From SPDF01 sp963699825 (GTDB taxonomy: Bacteria > Gemmatimonadota > Gemmatimonadetes > Gemmatimonadales > GWC2-71-9), in the NCBI GenBank assembly GCA_963699825.1, contig CAVOVI010000004.1, positions 248,001-312,000 of the forward strand: 64,000 nt of DNA. The letters are read 5' to 3'. Shown one piece after another: positions 57,773 to 64,000 of this stretch. The translations under genes and the position numbers were made by a program. The notes beneath the pieces were generated by a model, which ran no database searches, was not told the DNA's origin, and saw only the letters and a list, made by a program, of their open reading frames with translations. Numbering within the stretch: the stretch's first letter is position 1; every line of letters begins with the position of its first letter.

Positions 57773-60025
57773 CTACCCGGTCCGCCGTCGATTCAGGACG
57801 GCATCGAGCCGGGCGGAGAGCGCCCGCGCCCGGAACGGTTTGGTGAGAAAATCGTCGGCGCCGAGTTCAAAGACTCGGACCTCGTTGTCCTCATCGCCCT
57901 TGGCTGTGAGGACGATGACGGGAATATCCTGCGTCGTGGGCCGGGATCGGAGCTTGGCGAGCACATCGTAGCCGTCGAGGCCTGGAAGGTTCAGGTCAAG
58001 GACGATGATGTCCGGGGCCACGCGATCGACCTGGTCGAGCGCCTGAATGCCGTCCCGTGCCTCGTGGACGATATACCCGTCACGCACCAGCAGGTCCTTC
58101 ATCACGCGGCGCAGCTGGTCCTCGTCGTCCACCAGGAGCACCGAGACGCCGCGAGACTGATCGCCGGCGGCAGCATCCGCCGGCGGGGCAGCGTCCTCGA
58201 TCAACTCGAATGCCGTGGTGAGATCGACCGCCGGGGCCTCGGGAGCCGCCTGGGCCTGAGGGACCGCGGGGAAGACCCCGGTCGGGTAGAGCGAGGGAAT
58301 GCCCAGCGCCGCCTGACGAGCCCCGGCGGGCCCGTACCGGCCCTCCATCGGGATATCGGTGACGCGCAGCAGCTCGTCGACCGACGTGTCTCCCTCGAGG
58401 ACGTGGCGGAGCCCGCTCTCGAAGAGTGACAGCATCCCGTTCTGCCGCGCCGCCGTGGTGATCATGTCCACGGTGGCCCCCTGGCCGATGAGCCGCTCGA
58501 TCTCGGGGCTCATGGTGAGGATCTCCACGATGGAGAACCGGCCGCGATAGCCGGTCATGGCGCAGTCGGGGCACCCCTTGGGCTGATAGAGCGTCTTCGC
58601 CTTGGTGAAATACGGCAACACCCGCTCGGGGACCGGATCCTTCTGCACGACGCGACAGGAGAGGCAGAGCCGCCGCATGAGCCGCTGGGCGATCACGCCC
58701 CGGAGCGCCGCGCCGATCTTGTAGGCCTGCATCCCCATGTCCACGAGTCGGGTCACGGAATTGGGGGCATCGTTGGTGTGCAGCGTGGAGAGCACGAGGT
58801 GGCCGGTGAGCGACGCCTGCACGGCGATCTGGGCCGTTTCACCATCCCGGATTTCGCCGACGAGGACCACGTCGGGGTCCTGCCGCAGGATCGACCGCAA
58901 CGCGGTCGAGAAGGTGAGCCCTGCCTTCTCGTTGATCTGCACCTGCACGATGTGCTTGCCGAGCCGGAATTCGACCGGATCCTCGACCGTGACGATGTTG
59001 ACCCCTTCGCTCTGGATCACCCGCAATGCGGAATAGAGCGTGGTGGTCTTGCCGGAGCCCGTCGGCCCGGTCACGAGGATGATGCCTTCCTTGTGCCCCA
59101 GCAGGCGCTCGACCTGCGCCCGCTCCTCGGGGAAGAGCCCAAGCGTCTCCAGCGAGAGGACCGTCGACTTCTGGCTGAGGATTCGGATCACGACCTTCTC
59201 GCCGTACGTGGCGGGCAGGGTCGAGACGCGGAGGTCCACCTTCTCGTTGTTGACCGCGATACGGGCCCGGCCATCCTGCGGCCGGAGCCGGTCGGCGATG
59301 TCGAGTCCCGACATGATCTTGATTCGGGAAATCAGGGGAACGCCGGCCGCGCGCGGCACCGTCATGACCTGCCGCAACACGCCGTCAATCCGATACCGGA
59401 CCGTGACGCCGCCCTCGATCGGTTCGACGTGAATGTCGCTGGCTCGGCTGGTGATGCCGTCGGCGAGCATCATGTCGACGAGACGGATGATCGGCTTCTC
59501 GGCCGCCTCGGCCGCCGAGGCGCTGACGTCCTCCTCCGTCTCCTCGATCTGCTGGACATCGGCGCCGGTCTCGAGCCCGCCCAGGAGCTTCGACACCAGG
59601 TTTTCGCCCCGGTAGAGCTCCTCCAGCCGGTCGCGGATGCGTCCAGGCGAGGAGAGCAACAACCGGACTTCGCGCCCGGTCGCGAAGGCGAGCATCTTTT
59701 CGGCGTCGATATCGAAGGGATTGGCGGTCGCGGCGTCGAGGGTCGAGTCGGTGATCCGCAGGGGAAGTACGTGGTGCTTTCGTGCGACGCCTTCCGGCAC
59801 CGATTCCCGGACCTTGGGATCCAGCGTGGTCAGGTCGGCCAACGGAAACCGGAACCGCGCCGAGATCGCAGCCAGAATCTCATCGTCAGTCATGATCCGG
59901 CGCTGGACGAGCTGTTCCCAGAGCGACGTCGGCGTCGCCTCGGCGGCCTCGCGGATGGCCTTCATGGCATCCTCGGGCACCGTGATTTCCAGCGTGGGAA
60001 CCAGCCACTCGTCTAGAAACGCCAT
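57773..60025 (-). CDS. pilB: Type IV pilus / type II secretion ATPase (PilB/GspE) fused to a receiver domain
   Basis: The 750-residue product has an N-terminal GspE/PilB domain and the secretion ATPase core: Walker A GPTGSGKTTTLYSAL, Asp box TVEDPVEF, Walker B LRQDPDVVLVGEIRD, and the His box HLVLSTLHTNDA. The tetra-cysteine zinc motif is CLSCRVV ... GCPDCAMTGYRGR. After about 55 linker residues (Pro/Ala-rich) a full receiver domain follows at the C-terminus: VLLVDDEDQLRRVM, phospho-Asp in IIVLDLNLPG, and DDFLTKPF. Fusion of a PilB ATPase to a receiver is unusual and implies direct phosphorelay control of pilus extension or secretion. PilD is encoded at 8.9-9.6 kb. Confidence 0.95.
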   Translation of the reverse strand: MAFLDEWLVPTLEITVPEDAMKAIREAAEATPTSLWEQLVQRRIMTDDEILAAISARFRFPLADLTTLDPKVRESVPEGVARKHHVLPLRITDSTLDAATANPFDIDAEKMLAFATGREVRLLLSSPGRIRDRLEELYRGENLVSKLLGGLETGADVQQIEETEEDVSASAAEAAEKPIIRLVDMMLADGITSRASDIHVEPIEGGVTVRYRIDGVLRQVMTVPRAAGVPLISRIKIMSGLDIADRLRPQDGRARIAVNNEKVDLRVSTLPATYGEKVVIRILSQKSTVLSLETLGLFPEERAQVERLLGHKEGIILVTGPTGSGKTTTLYSALRVIQSEGVNIVTVEDPVEFRLGKHIVQVQINEKAGLTFSTALRSILRQDPDVVLVGEIRDGETAQIAVQASLTGHLVLSTLHTNDAPNSVTRLVDMGMQAYKIGAALRGVIAQRLMRRLCLSCRVVQKDPVPERVLPYFTKAKTLYQPKGCPDCAMTGYRGRFSIVEILTMSPEIERLIGQGATVDMITTAARQNGMLSLFESGLRHVLEGDTSVDELLRVTDIPMEGRYGPAGARQAALGIPSLYPTGVFPAVPQAQAAPEAPAVDLTTAFELIEDAAPPADAAAGDQSRGVSVLLVDDEDQLRRVMKDLLVRDGYIVHEARDGIQALDQVDRVAPDIIVLDLNLPGLDGYDVLAKLRSRPTTQDIPVIVLTAKGDEDNEVRVFELGADDFLTKPFRARALSARLDAVLNRRRTG

Positions 60026-60095
60026 CCAGCGGATCACCTCAGCGAAGCGGAACTCGAAATAAAGGACTTTGGAGGGGTGTTGGGTAGTGCCATGT

Positions 60096-62138
60096 CTACA
60101 GGATGTTCCACCACTCCCGGGAAATGTCCAACGTCACTTCGAACAATCCGTCACGGAGCCCGTACCCGGCCTCCAGCCTGATCAGCCCCATGAACCACTC
60201 CGTCGCCAGCCCGGCGGTGCCACGGAGGCCGTCGCTGGCAGCCCAGGGCGTCCCCGCCACCGCCCGTTCGCTCCAACCCGCGCCGATGAAGGGCGCGACC
60301 ACGAAGGTGCGGCCCGTGCTCGCGAAGCTCCCGAGCGGTATGGCGGGGGCCGGCACGTTGAAGCGCCACTCCGCGTGCCCCAGCGCCAGGCTCCTCCCTC
60401 CGAACTCCCGGAAGGCGTAGCCGACAAGGCTGCCCCGCCCCCCCATCACGAAGCTCCGGTAGGCGGGCATGCCGTCGCCGCCGATCCCGCCATAGGCGAG
60501 GACCCGAAGGCCGCCGGCCCCGAGCTGGGTCTGCCAGCGAACCGCCGCCGTGGCACGGAGGTAGTCGGTCGGACCCGTCCCGCCCTCGAGCAGCAGCTCA
60601 CCACTGAGGTCGCTTCGCGCCGCCATTCCCGCAGCCTGCCGAGTAAGCGCGATGGTCGCCTGGGTGTAGCGGCCCGCCCCGAGCGCCGGGTTGGAGCGAT
60701 AACTTCCCCGGGCCGGGGTCGCGGCAACCGACATGTCGTGGCTCTCTTCCACACCGACCCCGACCTCCACCGTGGTGCGGTCGGCGATCGGCCGACGGAG
60801 CCCGAGTTTCAGCCAGTCGATCAGGGCGTAGTCGCCGTAGTCCTGCCCTGCTTCCTGCGACGTGATCGAATTGAGGACCGGTGCGGTGACCAGGAAGTCA
60901 CTCACATCCTGGACGCGGCGGCCGGCGCCGAGACTCAGGGTGTTGGTTCCAAGGCCGGCGTCGACGACCATACGCCCGACGAGCCGCCCGTCACTTGTGC
61001 CATAGGCGGCGTACGGGCGCAGTGCGACCCTCCGCTCCGCGGCCTGAAAGGTCAGCCCGAACCCCAGGGTCAGCCCCTGCACCCGGTTGACGTGCGCCAG
61101 TTCGCTGATGGAGTTCGACGCGATCCGCGTTCCACTCAAGCCGCTCAGCGCCCGATCTCCGGCGATCCCTTCGACCTGCTGCCGCAGCGCCATCATGTCC
61201 TGGCGGTTGACCGGCTCAGCCACCGCCGCCACGGCGTCCTCCAGCGTCTCCGGCCACTCGGTGGCCTCCGGGGCCGGTTCCCGCAGTCCACCGATGGCTG
61301 GAGCAGCATAGAGCGCCGAGGGGAATTCCGCATTCAGCGTGTAGTTGCCCACCTCCCATCGGCCGCGAATGATCCCGCGCGCGGGAAAGTCGAGCCAGGT
61401 CGTGCGGCGGCGGATCTCAACTTCCTGTCGCTCCGGCAGCCAATACCGTCCCTCATGGAGCGCATTCTCCAGCACGACGCTGATGTCCTCGAGCTGCGGA
61501 TCGAGGTACGAGCTCGGCGTGAAGCTGAACCGGAACTGGACGACCTCCGCGCTTTCGACATCGAGGTAGAGTGTCCCGATCACGAGCGGCCGCGTGAACG
61601 ACTTCGGCCGCACCGCCACTTCATAGACCCGGACGGTGCGGGTGCTCGCGGTCAGCGAGAGGGAGTCCTGCAGGGCGAAGTCATACGCCGCCAGTCCCTG
61701 CGGCGAGAGCGGGTGAAAGACATCCCGGACCTCGTCCCCTTCCCCGATCCGGATCCGGTTGCCGTAGTTGTTGGTGACTACGCCGAGGTGGTCGCGATGG
61801 TAGTTGATGTCGGTGGGAAGCCAGGTGCCGTCACGCCAGCCGAGAATCGTCTGCTTGCTGATTCCCGGTGCCCGCCAATACACTTCCAGCTTGAGTTCGT
61901 CGGCTTTGACGAGGCGGGGGGGCTCGGTCAGTCCCGAGCCAACCTGGGCGAGGAAGAAGACGAAGCCGTGAGCTTCGGATCGATATGATCGCAGTGTGGT
62001 GTCGGCTTCGACCTGCTGGCGGCGCGCGGCGCCACGACCCACCAGGGCCAGGACCTCCGGCGTGTTCCACTGCTGCGCCGCCAGCAAGGGTGGGCACGCG
62101 AGGATCACGACGAGGGGAAACCAGAGGCGGAGGCGCAT
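60096..62138 (-). CDS. Outer-membrane barrel protein with LolA-like N-terminal domain
   Basis: The 680-residue product starts with a signal peptide (residues 1-21, ending LLAAQQ). Residues 25-280 form a beta-rich domain with YRSEAHGFVFFLAQVG and IGTLYLDVESAEVVQFRFSF. The C-terminal 380 residues form a barrel with the loop signature GGRGSLVGYAFREFGG and end in SREWWNIL. The layout parallels the product at 39468-41620 and surface proteins of the DUF5686 type. It lies 70 bases upstream of pilB on the same strand. The function is unknown. Confidence 0.8.
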   Translation of the reverse strand: MRLRLWFPLVVILACPPLLAAQQWNTPEVLALVGRGAARRQQVEADTTLRSYRSEAHGFVFFLAQVGSGLTEPPRLVKADELKLEVYWRAPGISKQTILGWRDGTWLPTDINYHRDHLGVVTNNYGNRIRIGEGDEVRDVFHPLSPQGLAAYDFALQDSLSLTASTRTVRVYEVAVRPKSFTRPLVIGTLYLDVESAEVVQFRFSFTPSSYLDPQLEDISVVLENALHEGRYWLPERQEVEIRRRTTWLDFPARGIIRGRWEVGNYTLNAEFPSALYAAPAIGGLREPAPEATEWPETLEDAVAAVAEPVNRQDMMALRQQVEGIAGDRALSGLSGTRIASNSISELAHVNRVQGLTLGFGLTFQAAERRVALRPYAAYGTSDGRLVGRMVVDAGLGTNTLSLGAGRRVQDVSDFLVTAPVLNSITSQEAGQDYGDYALIDWLKLGLRRPIADRTTVEVGVGVEESHDMSVAATPARGSYRSNPALGAGRYTQATIALTRQAAGMAARSDLSGELLLEGGTGPTDYLRATAAVRWQTQLGAGGLRVLAYGGIGGDGMPAYRSFVMGGRGSLVGYAFREFGGRSLALGHAEWRFNVPAPAIPLGSFASTGRTFVVAPFIGAGWSERAVAGTPWAASDGLRGTAGLATEWFMGLIRLEAGYGLRDGLFEVTLDISREWWNIL

Positions 62139-62141
62139 CAG

Positions 62142-62763
62142 TTGAGAATATCCCGGAAACTCCGAGATGGAGCAAGCGGTGCGGCACGAGTCGCACTGTC
62201 CCTGGCGCTGATCACCGGCGTCGGTGGGTGCGGGGGTGCGACGTCCAGCATGGAGGAGCCGGCACCCGGACCCTCACCGCGCACATTCGAGGCGGGTCAG
62301 GTGTTCACGGTCGAGGTCTGGGGGGCCCAGGCTCCGGATACCTTGGTCACCTTCGCCGCCGCGAGCGGCCGGTCGATCGTCCTGCGGCACGGGCCCCCTG
62401 ACAATACCGTCTTCGCGGAGGTGGACATCCCGCCGGGCGTGCTCGCGCCGCGTGACGGCGGGGGACTGGTCTCCCTCTCGATCCGCCCGCTCCCTGGGAT
62501 CTATGGCCTCTCGCTGGAAAGTGAGGCGGCACTGACGGCCCCCATCCGGCTGACGTTCAAGTACCCAGTGCATTTCGCGGCGCCCTCCGACAGCCGCGCG
62601 CGGTATCCCACCGATGTCCTGTTCGAGCAGGCGCTCGCGATCGCCCTTGTCGAGGGCGATGGATCCCAGTTCCGGACGCTGCGGTCCACCCGGCCGGCCA
62701 GCGACAATCTTGCAGACGACCGTCTCCAAGCTCGGTCGCTACCAGCTCGTGGCCCCGCGTTGA
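62142..62763 (+). CDS. Hypothetical lipoprotein (frameshifted at C-terminus)
   Basis: TTG 62142 is the best start, with GGAGG 8 bases before it. A signal peptide ends in a lipobox-like ITGVGGC (Cys at about residue 30). The mature part is beta-rich (AGQVFTVEVWGAQAPDTLVTFAAAS). Near 62711 one extra T breaks the frame. Removing it joins PASDN to LQTTVSKLGRYQLVAPR, which ends at 62763, giving about 206 residues. The family is not recognised. The start region is only 4 bases from the divergent barrel gene start. Confidence 0.65.
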
Positions 62764-62793
62764 GGCGCGTGACGGGCTAGATTCCACGCCACC

Positions 62794-64000
62794 ATGCCAC
62801 TCTTCTCCCTTATCAGTTTCGGCGGAGACCAGCGCTTCGAGCTGCCCGCCGGCCGCACCCTGATCGTCGGCCGGGCCGTCGAGTGCGACGTGCCGGTCTT
62901 CGATCCCACCGTCTCCCGTCACCATGCCGAGCTCACCGCCGATGAATTGGGCGAGGGAGTTCGGGTGCGCGACCTCGGGAGCTCGAATGGCACGTCGATC
63001 AACGGCGTCCGGGTCACCGAAGGGTGGCTCGCGCCCAACGACGCGGTCGCGTTCGGAAAAATCTCCTACTATCTCCGGGCCCTGGAGGTCACGGCAGAGC
63101 ATCAGATTCCGATGCCCGCGCCAGCCGGGGGGCCGAAGGGCGGCACAATTGTCCGCCAGCTTGTCGTCAGCACTGACACCCCGGCACGGGTTGACGCTGC
63201 TGCGGCCGACGGGCTGCTTCGGGTCGGGTCAGGCGGCCCTGAGCGGCAGGCGGAGAAGCTCTCGCACCTGCTCGCGCTCTCCAACCGGCTCTCCGGCGAG
63301 CTCGATCTCGACCGGCTGCTCAACACGGTGGCCGAGACCACATTTCAGGTCCTCAACGTCGATCGGGTCGCGATCCTGCTGCGGGACCCGAAGAGCGGCG
63401 ACCTCGCACCCGCGGCCTCGCGGAGCCGCCTCGGCGGGGCCGAGAGCCTCCGGGTGCCACAGTCGATCGCGCGCAAGGCGGTGGAGGAGCGGGTGGCGCT
63501 GCAGACGGACAATGCCGCAGCGGACGAGCGGTTCAGCGGGACGTCGGTGGTGCAACAGAGCGTACGGGGCGCCATGTGCGCCCCCCTGCTCGCCGAAAAC
63601 GATCAGGTGCTGGGGCTGATCTACGTCGACAATCTCGCGACGCCGGGGAGCTTCACCGAAGAGGACCTCCAGTTCCTGGTCGCCTTTGGCGGTATTGCGG
63701 CCGGCGGAATCCGCGCGGCCCGTTCCGCCGATGCAGCACAGCGGGAGGCGGCCACACGCGCGAATTTCGAGCGGTACTTCGCCCCGTCCGTGGCGGCGGA
63801 CATCGCCGGGCGGCAGGGCGCCATCGAGTTCGGTGGGGCTCGCCAGCCGCTCACGATCCTGTTCAGCGACATCCGCGGATTCACCGCACTGGCGGAGTCG
63901 ATGCCACCCGACGCGATCGCGGGGCTCCTCAGCGCGTATTTCACTGAAATGGTCGACGTGATCTTCGAGCACGGCGGCACGCTCGACAAGTTCATCGGCG
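62794..64000 (+). CDS. FHA-GAF-class III adenylate/guanylate cyclase (partial)
   Basis: The frame opens at ATG 62794 and runs off the right edge (402 codons). An FHA domain occupies residues 5-100 (IVGRAVECDVPVFDPTVSRHHAEL, DLGSSNGTSING), which binds phosphothreonine. A GAF domain covers about 150-310. The class III cyclase domain begins near 350 with LTILFSDIRGFTALAESM, which carries the first metal-binding Asp, and is cut after HGGTLDKFIG. The product should link Ser/Thr phosphorylation and a small-molecule signal to cyclic nucleotide production. Its substrate-specifying residues are outside the window. Confidence 0.92.
   Translation, partial: MPLFSLISFGGDQRFELPAGRTLIVGRAVECDVPVFDPTVSRHHAELTADELGEGVRVRDLGSSNGTSINGVRVTEGWLAPNDAVAFGKISYYLRALEVTAEHQIPMPAPAGGPKGGTIVRQLVVSTDTPARVDAAAADGLLRVGSGGPERQAEKLSHLLALSNRLSGELDLDRLLNTVAETTFQVLNVDRVAILLRDPKSGDLAPAASRSRLGGAESLRVPQSIARKAVEERVALQTDNAAADERFSGTSVVQQSVRGAMCAPLLAENDQVLGLIYVDNLATPGSFTEEDLQFLVAFGGIAAGGIRAARSADAAQREAATRANFERYFAPSVAADIAGRQGAIEFGGARQPLTILFSDIRGFTALAESMPPDAIAGLLSAYFTEMVDVIFEHGGTLDKFIG

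Overview
The window is GC-rich, densely packed chromosomal DNA from a diderm bacterium. Signal peptides, lipoboxes, Omp85-like and porin barrels, an S9 dipeptidyl peptidase, and overall gene style fit Gemmatimonadota or a close relative. That assignment is inferred from style, not from a database search. No phage, transposon, CRISPR array or rRNA operon is visible.

Layout. 0-5 kb: start of a cardiolipin-synthase-like gene, tRNA-Lys, a secreted protein, then a minus-strand translation and secretion block (ffh-rpsP-rimM-trmD-rplS-rnhB). 5-11 kb: four-helix-bundle protein, DUF445 membrane protein, a small ORF, a metallopeptidase lipoprotein, prepilin peptidase, a SpoU methyltransferase and thiD. 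11.2-17.7 kb: a tightly coupled minus-strand nucleotide/nucleoside operon (tandem-domain 5'-nucleotidase, 80-aa protein, adenosine deaminase, CNT transporter, purine nucleoside phosphorylase). 17.8-28.8 kb: a phosphate regulon (ArsR-type regulator, phoB, phoR, porin, pstS, pstC, pstA, two tandem pstB genes, phoU, ppx) with two clusters of 11-bp direct repeats that look like Pho boxes. 28.8-32.4 kb: a 50-aa membrane protein, a double-domain aldehyde dehydrogenase (ALDH16 type) and deoC. 32.6-41.6 kb: S9 peptidase, PP2C phosphatase, DUF2231 protein and two outer-membrane barrels. 41.8-51.8 kb: dnaK, an HtrA protease, a lipoprotein, a membrane protein, tRNA-Leu, a CDGSH protein, tig-clpP-clpX-engB. 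51.8-64 kb: apbE, a hexapeptide acyltransferase, a sensor kinase with receiver, a beta-helix protein, a NUDIX hydrolase, a PilB ATPase fused to a receiver domain, another barrel, a lipoprotein and an FHA-GAF-adenylate cyclase cut by the window end.

How it fits together. The 11-32 kb stretch reads as one scavenging region. Secreted nucleotidase releases phosphate and nucleosides. Porin and PstSCAB take up phosphate under PhoBR/PhoU control. CNT imports nucleosides, Add and PNP split them, and DeoC plus ALDH16 turn deoxyribose phosphate into central metabolites. Many genes overlap by 1-14 bases and are probably translationally coupled.

Caution. At least fifteen single-base frame breaks interrupt otherwise well-conserved genes, mostly between 17 and 41 kb. 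Most are +1 insertions. They look like consensus sequencing errors more than true gene decay, so split genes are annotated here as single loci.
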